In this document: one piece after another, positions 18,046 to 23,801 of the stretch | Layout: every line of letters starts with the position of its first letter | How positions within the stretch are numbered: position 1 is the first letter of the stretch | Assembly (NCBI GenBank): GCA_030066655.1 | Contig: JASJBE010000016.1 | Location: forward strand, 1 to 44,559 | Source of the DNA: Woeseiaceae bacterium | GTDB taxonomy: Bacteria > Pseudomonadota > Gammaproteobacteria > Steroidobacterales > Woeseiaceae | Direction: 5' to 3' | Length of the DNA: 44,559 nt | Notes under the pieces: generated by a model | The model's database searches: none | Told to the model about the DNA's origin: nothing | The model's input: only the letters and a program-made list of their open reading frames with translations | Position numbers and translations under genes: made by a program

Positions 18046-18243
18046 CTATAATCCTACAAAACCGACTCGTCTTTCTCTCGTCTCCGCTTTATCGCTAGCG
18101 TGGTCGTCGCAGATACGGGCAGGTTTCACGCGCCCGTTTGTCAGCTGGACCCCGGCCAGGGCCACCGCGCATACACTTATTGCGATGGCGACGGGTCGCA
18201 GGATCCGGGACAATTTGCCGCCCGTCATACGCTTGGCCATCAT
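18046..18243 (-). CDS. Possible small membrane protein coupled to the DUF3291 gene
   Basis: This is a 65-residue frame whose start overlaps the stop of the DUF3291 gene in the string ATGATGG. It has a basic N-terminus, one hydrophobic helix (about residues 16-33) and a charged C-terminus with two arginine-rich stretches, consistent with a single-pass inner-membrane peptide. It has no recognised family. The overlap favours translation, but the second half looks low in protein character and could be chance. An alternative longer frame starting at 18300 would overlap the DUF3291 gene extensively. Confidence 0.35.
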   Translation of the reverse strand: MMAKRMTGGKLSRILRPVAIAISVCAVALAGVQLTNGRVKPARICDDHASDKAETRERRVGFVGL

Positions 18244-18725
18244 AGCGTCGGCGAACAGGCGTACGTCTTGTGCATGGTCGCGTCGCGGAGATAATTCCAC
18301 CCGAACGCCTCGCCACTATCTCCTTCTTCGCGGCGCATCCTCAGTCGCGCGAGCCCTTCCTCCAACGTCGGTTTATAACCTATTGGCACCCGCCACATCA
18401 CGAAGTGCATTTCGCCCATCACTTCGAACCATTCCTGACGCCGTTCGTAGAATCGCCGGTGAACCGTGCGCCAGACAAATCGCTCAAGGCTTTGGATATC
18501 CTCCCACACGGTCAGATTAGCCACGAGCTGCGGATCGTCGCCGATATTGTTTTCCGTATTTCCGACGCCGGGCTCGCCCGATCCTTCCATCATCCAGACA
18601 AAACCCGGCATGCGCTTACCCAGGCTGTTGATACGGTCGAGATTGTCCATGAAGTCCTTCACGCGCGGATCATCCGTCGGGGCCAGCAGTCTTCCGATAT
18701 TCAGTTCAGCAAGATGCGTATTCAT
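18240..18725 (-). CDS. DUF3291 domain protein
   Basis: This is a 161-residue cytoplasmic protein. I set the start at the ATG at 18725 because the family begins with a segment like HLAELNIGRLLAP immediately after the Met. Features include GFVWMMEG, LTVWEDIQSLERFVW and FVMWRVPIGYKP, the aromatic-rich pattern of the DUF3291/ABM-like ferredoxin-fold proteins. Some relatives are annotated as monooxygenase-like, but catalysis is unproven. It lies 114 bases downstream of the TfoX-N gene, on the same strand as the TfoX-DUF899-GST genes, so it could be the tail of that unit. Confidence 0.85.
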   Translation of the reverse strand: MNTHLAELNIGRLLAPTDDPRVKDFMDNLDRINSLGKRMPGFVWMMEGSGEPGVGNTENNIGDDPQLVANLTVWEDIQSLERFVWRTVHRRFYERRQEWFEVMGEMHFVMWRVPIGYKPTLEEGLARLRMRREEGDSGEAFGWNYLRDATMHKTYACSPTL

Positions 18726-18839
18726 ACAGTCTGTACAGCCTCCAGGTCGTCTCAATTGGTTGCGGTTTGGGCTTTGACACAAGCAGCGAAGTTGAGTTTG
18801 ATCGCATCGGGACCGACTTCGGCCTGCATTTGATTCGAT

Positions 18840-19181
18840 CTACGTGGGCGGCAGAGATTTGGCGTGCTCCAACGAGTGCCGAAGCCATGTCTTCAACTCC
18901 TCTTCGTCGCAACATTCCTCCCGGACGAAAAATAAGCCTCGCATGGAGCGACCGCCGTGAACCATGGGTTCGGCGCCGGGCAGCGATTTCCCGAGGGCAT
19001 GTTTGTCCTTGCCGAGGCGGAACATGTATCGCCCAACTCCCTCTTTCGTTCGATCAGCGCCGCCGATCATGTTGCCGTTCAAAAAGAAGCACACGCCGCC
19101 CATCATGCGTTTTTCGGAGATACCCGAGCGCGAGCGCAGCCAATCGCGAAACTGCGTGGTCAGGACCTCGTCATAGGCCAT
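18840..19181 (-). CDS. TfoX N-terminal domain protein
   Basis: This 113-residue protein corresponds to the TfoX/Sxy N-terminal domain alone. The diagnostic pattern is EKRMMGGVCFFLNGNMIGG (about 23-41), followed by RYMFRLGKD and RSMRGLFFV strands and a C-terminal helix. Full TfoX/Sxy proteins, about twice this size, co-activate competence genes. Single-domain copies like this one are widespread beside SRPBCC, GST and DUF899 genes and are of unknown function, so a competence role should not be assumed. It is 24 bases downstream of the DUF899 gene. Confidence 0.9.
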   Translation of the reverse strand: MAYDEVLTTQFRDWLRSRSGISEKRMMGGVCFFLNGNMIGGADRTKEGVGRYMFRLGKDKHALGKSLPGAEPMVHGGRSMRGLFFVREECCDEEELKTWLRHSLEHAKSLPPT

Positions 19182-19205
19182 GGCGCGAGTCCTTCAACCG
19201 GCCGA

Positions 19206-19919
19206 TTAATCCGCTGCATACTGGTCGTGTCGCTTGACCCACGCCATGGGCGAGTCCAGCGCACCTTCGTCCCGGCCCTTGGGCGTCAGATCCAGCAATT
19301 GATAGGTACCGTTTAGACCGTCGAGCCCGCGGGAGTAAGTCGAATATGCATGACCGATTGCGCCGTCGTCAAAGCGGCGAAATACGCTCATGCCTGGCAT
19401 TTCTTCACCGAAGACGCGTCCTGAATAGTTATAGCCATCGCTAGAACCCGGTTTGCGGTTCGGAAAGGTCACCCCGAAATCGCGGTTGAATGTACCAGCG
19501 CCGCTGGAGACCCAGTCGAAGCGCCAGTTCAGCCTGGCTTTGTAGCCGAGGAGCTTCACCAACGGCGCGGTGGAAACCGTCACGAAGGCGGTGTCTCTTG
19601 CCGCAAGATGCCGGTCGATCCCATCCAGATTGTCCATCCAGAACGAGCAGCTGGGACAGCCATCATCCCAATCGGCTCCGAACATAAAATGATAAATAAT
19701 GAGCTGTCCACGCCCTTTGAAGAGATCGGCGAGCGTCTCCGGTCCGCGTTCGGTCTCAAAGGCGTAATCAGTTTCGATACGCACGAAGGGCAGTTGGCGG
19801 CGCGCCGCGCTCAACGCGTCGCGCTCGCGCGTGTGGGCCTTTTCCTTCTCCAGAAGCGCCCTACGTTTATCCAGCCAGGTTTTACGGTCGACAAATCGCG
19901 GTGAGGACTCGCTCTTCAT
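19206..19919 (-). CDS. DUF899 thioredoxin-like protein
   Basis: This is a 237-residue soluble protein of the DUF899 family (thioredoxin-fold relatives). The family signature is clear: the start segment with WLDKRRALLEKEKA and RERDALSAARRQLP, then LADLFKGRGQLIIYHFMFG and the CPSCSFWMDN segment (a CxxC in thioredoxin-active-site position, about residue 88), and the C-terminal LLDLTPKGRDE. The role is unproven; a redox or peroxide function is a reasonable guess from the CxxC. It follows the GST gene by only four bases, so the two are almost certainly cotranscribed. Confidence 0.92.
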   Translation of the reverse strand: MKSESSPRFVDRKTWLDKRRALLEKEKAHTRERDALSAARRQLPFVRIETDYAFETERGPETLADLFKGRGQLIIYHFMFGADWDDGCPSCSFWMDNLDGIDRHLAARDTAFVTVSTAPLVKLLGYKARLNWRFDWVSSGAGTFNRDFGVTFPNRKPGSSDGYNYSGRVFGEEMPGMSVFRRFDDGAIGHAYSTYSRGLDGLNGTYQLLDLTPKGRDEGALDSPMAWVKRHDQYAAD

Positions 19920-19923
19920 TTCG

Positions 19924-20526
19924 TCACCATCCTTTCAGGCCTCGCACCGCGTCGGCCCAGCGATTGGCGTTCTTCAGTCCCTTGGGAATGGGATGATCGA
20001 CGAAGCTGGAAACCATCAGCGCGGTCGCCCCGGCGATATCGGCGTAGGACAGCTCGTTATCGACCACAAAAGTGCGGCCATCCGCCAGCTCACTGTCGAA
20101 CCACACCCAGCGCTTATCCTGCAGTCGCAGGCAGCTTTCAGCGTAGGTGGGATTCTGTTCCACTTTCTCAGAGAAGATCGGAAAGGTGTGCAATCCAAAA
20201 TCGCCAAGCGGGGCGCAGATTTGTTGTTCCATTCGCCGGGCCCACATCTCGACTTTGGCGGCATGGAGCGGATTCCGGCCCATGAGCGGGCGCTCCGGAT
20301 AGATGCTTTCCAGGTAGCGACAAATCGCGGTGCTCTCGCTTAAAAACGTGCCGTCGTCCAGTTCCAGGACTGGCGTCTCGCCGAGACTGTTTCGCGTCAA
20401 GTGTTCGCCCGTGCGCGTATCTCCATTCAGCACGTCGAGCCAGACGGTGGGCAGCTCCAGACCTTTTTCGGCGAGAAAGATGTTCACGCGCAGCGGATGA
20501 GGGGCATTAGCACTGAAGAGATTCAT
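19924..20526 (-). CDS. Glutathione S-transferase family protein
   Basis: This is a 200-residue cytosolic enzyme of the GST superfamily. The N-terminal thioredoxin-like domain (1-78) includes NSLGETPVLELDDG with the cis-proline and the glutathione-binding SESTAICRYLE (about 64-74). The C-terminal helical domain includes LSYADIAGATAL (about 161-172). GSTs conjugate or reduce electrophiles with glutathione; the substrate is unknown. It is the first gene of a likely GST-DUF899-TfoX unit and is divergent from the first ArsR gene across a 162-base promoter region with repeated GTAGACTAT elements. Confidence 0.93.
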   Translation of the reverse strand: MNLFSANAPHPLRVNIFLAEKGLELPTVWLDVLNGDTRTGEHLTRNSLGETPVLELDDGTFLSESTAICRYLESIYPERPLMGRNPLHAAKVEMWARRMEQQICAPLGDFGLHTFPIFSEKVEQNPTYAESCLRLQDKRWVWFDSELADGRTFVVDNELSYADIAGATALMVSSFVDHPIPKGLKNANRWADAVRGLKGW

Positions 20527-20688
20527 GGAGGCCTCGCGGATACTGAACTACGTGGTAGACTATCAGCCGGGCCTGACAACAGTCAACCATATAGTAGACT
20601 ATTTAGGCTTGCGATTACGGGAGGCTGGCGCGCATTGGTTTGCGGCCGGGGCACTCCGCCGCTCCCGGTGCTCTGAAGGAGAAATCGG
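20527..20688. promoter_or_regulatory. Divergent promoter with candidate ArsR sites
   Basis: The element GTAGACTAT occurs at 20555-20563 and 20594-20602, 39 bases apart on the same strand. The second lies in the near-palindrome ATAGT-AG-ACTAT (20591-20602); the first is a weaker version. By position these are candidate operators for the ArsR-type repressor encoded just downstream, and could also control the divergent GST gene. GGAG lies about 8 bases before the ATG at 20689. Confidence 0.5.
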
Positions 20689-21003
20689 ATGAATTCACTC
20701 GACACGGTGTTTTCGGCTCTCAGCAATAGCGCTCGCCGGGATATTCTGGCGCGCCTTGCCCACGGCGAGGCCGCGCTCTCGGACCTCGCTATGCCCTTCC
20801 AAATGACACAGACCGCGGTCACCAAGCACGTTCGCACACTCGAAAATGCCGGGCTCGTCGAATTGGAGAAGCGGGGACGCACTCGATACTGTCGCCTGTC
20901 TACTGCGCCTATGAAAGAGGCCGTGGACTGGCTAGAAACCTATAAGGCCTTCTGGGAGGAACGGTTGGACGGGCTCGCGAAATATGTGAACGAGAATCCA
21001 TGA
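20689..21003 (+). CDS. ArsR-family winged-helix regulator (copy 1)
   Basis: This is a 104-residue repressor-type protein. The N-terminal SALSNSARRDILARLAHGEA and the recognition helix TQTAVTKHVRTLENAGLVE, followed by a wing RGRTRYCRL, define the ArsR fold. No metal-binding CxC cysteines are present, so it is not a metal sensor of the classic type. It overlaps the following SRPBCC gene by four bases (ATGA), the frequent ArsR-AHSA1 pairing. The paralogous pair at 21561-22377 faces it. Confidence 0.92.
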   Translation: MNSLDTVFSALSNSARRDILARLAHGEAALSDLAMPFQMTQTAVTKHVRTLENAGLVELEKRGRTRYCRLSTAPMKEAVDWLETYKAFWEERLDGLAKYVNENP

Positions 21004-21500
21004 AGCTCCCATTTCTGAAATCCGTCCCCGGAGAAGACCCGGTTATCGTCGAGGGCGTTTTCAATTCCAGCGCCGCGCGCCTTTTTCGCGCCTGGACGAT
21101 CCCGGATGAGATCCTTCGGTGGTTCGGGCCCGGCGACGCGCCTTTGCTGTCGGCGCGTCTCGATCCACGCAAAGGCGGGCTCTGGGAATTCGCCTACTCG
21201 AAACGAGACGGCGTTCAGGACGTGATGACCGGCGAGTACGTTCACGTCGCACAGGACGAACAACTGGTTTTCACCTGGCGCCATGAGCGCCGGCTCTCTG
21301 GCGGTAAGGTTGAAAAGACGCTGCCGTCGCTCGTAACGGTCACATTCGAAGATGTCGAAGGCGGTGCACGCCTTCATTTGCGGCACGAGCGTATTGTCAG
21401 GGAGCGTGGTCGACTGGGAGTTGGCGATGGCTGGAGCCGCAGCTTCGCCAATCTTCAGCGGTTCGTCGAACACCTGGCCGTAGATCGAGTTCGTCGTTGA
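21000..21500 (+). CDS. SRPBCC (AHSA1-like) domain protein (copy 1)
   Basis: This is a 166-residue protein of the START-like helix-grip fold, related to the activator of Hsp90 ATPase C-terminal domain. The family pattern is visible: VEGVFNSSAARLFRAWTIPDEILRWFGP at the N-terminus, then GGLWEF, GEYVHVAQDEQLVFTW and LVTVTFEDVEGG, ending with a GVGDGWSRSFANLQRFVE helix. Such proteins hold small hydrophobic ligands; the ligand is unknown. The start overlaps the ArsR stop, so both are made from one message. It is convergent with the second SRPBCC gene. Confidence 0.9.
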   Translation: MKLPFLKSVPGEDPVIVEGVFNSSAARLFRAWTIPDEILRWFGPGDAPLLSARLDPRKGGLWEFAYSKRDGVQDVMTGEYVHVAQDEQLVFTWRHERRLSGGKVEKTLPSLVTVTFEDVEGGARLHLRHERIVRERGRLGVGDGWSRSFANLQRFVEHLAVDRVRR

Positions 21501-21560
21501 CCAGTCGGCAAAGCGTCTCGCCGCGTGGCGCCGTGTCCGATTCGGTCAGGGTACGCCGTC

Positions 21561-22046
21561 TTAGTCCGCATCGGTGACCAACTTCGCCATTTTCTCGATC
21601 GCCTGCGCCCAACCGCCAGCGCCGCGAGAGTCTGCGGGTACGCCAACATGAGTCATCTTCATGGTCGTCTTCCCGCTTGTTTCGGAAAGCTCGACGATGA
21701 TTTCCGTCGTTTCCGGATGGCCCGCCGGCATACCCATGCTCTGAGGCGCCAAAATATTGCCTTCTTCGTCACACATGCTTTCGGTGTATACGAGACGGTT
21801 TGGCGGGCTAACTTCTTTGTACTCGCCGATAAACCACATCGTCATGGTCTTGTCAGGCATCTCCATTTTCATGCAGATTTTTCGCTGTCCGCCTTCTACC
21901 ACGTCCATTTCGGCGACAGGTATTTCCATCCCGTTCGGCCCGTACCATTTTTGAAACAGGTCTGATTGAGTCCACATATTCCATATTGTCTCGATTGGCG
22001 CTTCGAAGTCGCGTTCAATTCGCACCCAGTCTGATTCAGTTTGCAT
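21561..22046 (-). CDS. SRPBCC (AHSA1-like) domain protein (copy 2)
   Basis: This is a 161-residue START-like protein. It shows VRIERDFEAPIETIWNMWTQ at the N-terminus, the KWYGPNGMEIPVAEMDVVEGG segment, FIGEYKEVSPPNRLVYTE and the C-terminal GAGGWAQAIEKMAKLV helix. This is the better preserved version of the family and differs clearly from the copy at 21000-21500. Its start lies 11 bases inside the upstream ArsR gene, so translation is coupled. Ligand and role are unknown. Confidence 0.92.
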   Translation of the reverse strand: MQTESDWVRIERDFEAPIETIWNMWTQSDLFQKWYGPNGMEIPVAEMDVVEGGQRKICMKMEMPDKTMTMWFIGEYKEVSPPNRLVYTESMCDEEGNILAPQSMGMPAGHPETTEIIVELSETSGKTTMKMTHVGVPADSRGAGGWAQAIEKMAKLVTDAD

Positions 22047-22377
22047 CTCTTCTCTCGGTCAGTTGTTTCAAAACAGATTCCAGCTGATCGAATCTGGCTT
22101 CCCAGATCGGTCGGTACTGTTCGGCCCAGGAAGCGACTTGCTTCAGAGGCACAGGATTTAAGGTGCACGGACGGTATTGGGCTTGCTTCCCCTGGGATAT
22201 GAGCCCCGCTCGCTCCAGCACTTTGATGTGTTTGGAAACAGCCGGCAGGCTCATATCGAACGGCTCGGCTAGTTCGTTGACAGTGGCGTTTCCCTCGGCC
22301 AGGCGGGCAAGCATGGCACGTCTTGCAGGGTGCGCCAGCGCCGCGAACGTCTCGTTCAATTGGTCTGTGTTGCTCAT
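22036..22377 (-). CDS. ArsR-family winged-helix regulator (copy 2)
   Basis: This is a 113-residue ArsR-type repressor. LNETFAALAHPARRAMLARLAEGNATVNELAEPF precedes the recognition helix LPAVSKHIKVLERAGLI, and the wing is GKQAQYRPC. It lacks a CxC metal site. It is the first gene of the second ArsR-SRPBCC unit. Upstream, palindromes that overlap the probable promoter suggest autoregulation, as is usual for this pairing. Confidence 0.93.
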   Translation of the reverse strand: MSNTDQLNETFAALAHPARRAMLARLAEGNATVNELAEPFDMSLPAVSKHIKVLERAGLISQGKQAQYRPCTLNPVPLKQVASWAEQYRPIWEARFDQLESVLKQLTERRDAN

Positions 22378-22380
22378 ACG

Positions 22381-22421
22381 ATAGTATTAAACCAATACGT
22401 TAATAAATGCAATGGTTAAAT
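22381..22421. promoter_or_regulatory. Candidate operator of ArsR copy 2
   Basis: Two inverted repeats lie just upstream of the ArsR start. GTATT-N5-AATAC is perfect at 22384-22398. A longer pair, ATTAAACCA (22386-22394) and TGGTTAAAT (22413-22421), matches at 7 of 9 positions. AT-rich dyads of this kind are common ahead of ArsR-AHSA1 pairs. Binding is inferred from position only. Confidence 0.5.
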
Positions 22422-22523
22422 AGTACATGTCTTCGATTGGCGCGACATGCCCTGGCAACCCTGATCATGTATGGGAACAGACAGAGATTCATGAATGACC
22501 GGACAGGGTCTTAAGGGATTTTT

Positions 22524-22649
22524 CTATCCAAAGAAGCTTGGATAGCTGCTCACTGCCGGAAGCGGCCGGTTGGAATCACCTTGTTGCAAGCGATCCCACA
22601 TCTGCGCGATCTGCGACTGGGTGTAATAGATCCTCGGTCTCTGCTTCAT
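22524..22649 (-). pseudogene. Transposase N-terminal remnant (IS30-like)
   Basis: A 41-codon frame starts MKQRPRIYYTQSQIAQMWDR and is preceded by an unusually strong ribosome-binding element, AGGAGGTG. The first 28 or so residues match, from memory, the helix-turn-helix start of IS30-type transposases. The rest of the protein is gone: after QQGDSN the sequence is unrelated and stops within a hairpin (arms CTATCCAA/TTGGATAG, 22524-22545). I take it as a broken insertion-sequence relic. The remaining sequence to 22796 holds no intact gene. Confidence 0.5.
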
Positions 22650-22796
22650 CAGCAACACCTCCTGCTCTTTAGTTAGAGCTTGGGTGTTGCAACCACCGAT
22701 TGAACTCGCGGCCGGTGACGGCCTCTCTATGCATCGTGTAGGAGCCTGTTAGCGGTCGAGCGCCATTTCGACCTTCCGTTAACGTATGACGTAGCG
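22650..22796. other. Non-coding stretch beside the transposase remnant
   Basis: The 419-base gap from 22378 to 22796 contains the operator at 22381-22421, the transposase remnant and this stretch. A near-palindrome GGTGTTGCAACCACC occurs around 22683-22697, and a perfect TATGACG-TAG-CGTCATA hairpin lies at 22785-22801, overlapping the end of the next gene. A minus-strand frame ending at 22669 has a plausible-looking C-terminus (REFNRWLQHP) but no credible start, and I do not call it a gene. Confidence 0.4.
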
Positions 22797-23405
22797 TCAT
22801 ACCGTTCTTGCAGACTGCGACCTCTTCAGCCGGCGCCGCAATGAGATTGCCCATGCCAACGGAATCAACGCCAGCAGCGTTCCGTAGAAGAACCCTTTCA
22901 GTGTAAAGCGAAGCGGCATCCCAGAGTCGATGTCGTGTCTGTGATTCCATATCTCGACAATCCTTCCATCCTCGAACCGAAAGACGTTGATGATAGGAAG
23001 ATCGTCTCGACCCTTCAGGATGCGTCCCAGGACAGTGGTCGGCTCGTACTGCCACCTCCATCTTGTGGCGACAAACTCTCCGTCAGCTATCTGATAATCG
23101 ATCTCGCCGGACATGTTTCCGTTTGCCCAGAAGAAATCGGCGATCTCCCTCTGCGTGATGGCAGGTTCGGTCAGGCCTTTGTCTTCGCCAATGTCGTGAA
23201 TGACGTACGTATCGGCGAGGTAATCCGTGTACCTGTCTGTTTGGTTGCTGAACCAGAGATTCTCATAGAAGCCGCGAGCAAGTTTCTTGTTCTGTTCCTC
23301 TGCTCCCGGTATTGCGGTATCAGCGAGGGATCCCGCAGACATCGACATAAGTAATAGCGCCAGGACACCAGTCTGGATTAGTCGGTATGCGCTCAGTGTG
23401 GCCAT
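22797..23405 (-). CDS. Secreted/membrane SnoaL-like protein
   Basis: This is a 202-residue protein with an N-terminal signal sequence (hydrophobic run followed by GSLADT, cleavage near residue 29). It has a SnoaL/NTF2-like cone-fold domain of about 115 residues. The domain is marked by LARGFYENLWFSN, DYLADTYVIHD, WRWQYEPT and INVFRFEDGRIVEIWNHRHD, the pattern shared with polyketide-cyclase-like SnoaL proteins and ester-cyclase annotations. A C-terminal hydrophobic helix (about 168-188) followed by a basic tail should anchor it in the inner membrane with the domain in the periplasm. GAGG precedes the ATG. The substrate is unknown. Confidence 0.83.
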   Translation of the reverse strand: MATLSAYRLIQTGVLALLLMSMSAGSLADTAIPGAEEQNKKLARGFYENLWFSNQTDRYTDYLADTYVIHDIGEDKGLTEPAITQREIADFFWANGNMSGEIDYQIADGEFVATRWRWQYEPTTVLGRILKGRDDLPIINVFRFEDGRIVEIWNHRHDIDSGMPLRFTLKGFFYGTLLALIPLAWAISLRRRLKRSQSARTV

Positions 23406-23801
23406 GACCTGTACCTCTTTGAAATTCAGGATACTCGCGTGGAAAGGGCGAACGTCCGCTGCGGGTCCGAAGCCGACATTTTACCTCGACCTTCATGTGC
23501 CTCCGAGTTCGGAGCCAAAGCGGTCGCCGCTTCCGGCTTTCGTCGCTTTCTGTCGCAACCCGAACGCTTCAATTGCCCGAAACCAGATCTCGCAGGTAGC
23601 CGGTCGTCAACCCGCATTGCTCGACTGGCACGAGCGACCGTTGGGCAGGTCCAACCGTAAGCCTCTCCCCAACCGACGCAGAACATGATTCCTACACTGT
23701 CGCCATTCAGCGACGAATGCGTGTTTTTGTTGCACGTCACACTCTGGGGCCTCGAGCGCGTGCAATAATGTTTGCGGGATACTCTTCCGGGGGTGCTGCT
23801 T
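23406..23801. other. Non-coding region with a dispersed-repeat-like segment
   Basis: This is a 396-base gap between the SnoaL-like gene and the dehydrogenase lipoprotein. Around 23447-23485 the sequence has the GAACGTCCGCTGCGGGTC then GAAGCCGACATT pattern that I recall from dispersed extragenic repeats. The open frames here on both strands (a 73-codon plus-strand frame and a 196-codon minus-strand frame) have low-complexity, unprotein-like translations and no ribosome-binding sites, so I leave them uncalled. Confidence 0.4.

Noticed and set aside
22524-22545. Hairpin CTATCCAA/TTGGATAG as a terminator
   Set aside because: No T-run follows the stem on either strand, so it lacks the second half of an intrinsic terminator.
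22669-23061. 130-codon minus-strand frame ending REFNRWLQHP
   Set aside because: It overlaps the SnoaL-like gene in another frame and only its last 25 or so codons look protein-like; no credible start.
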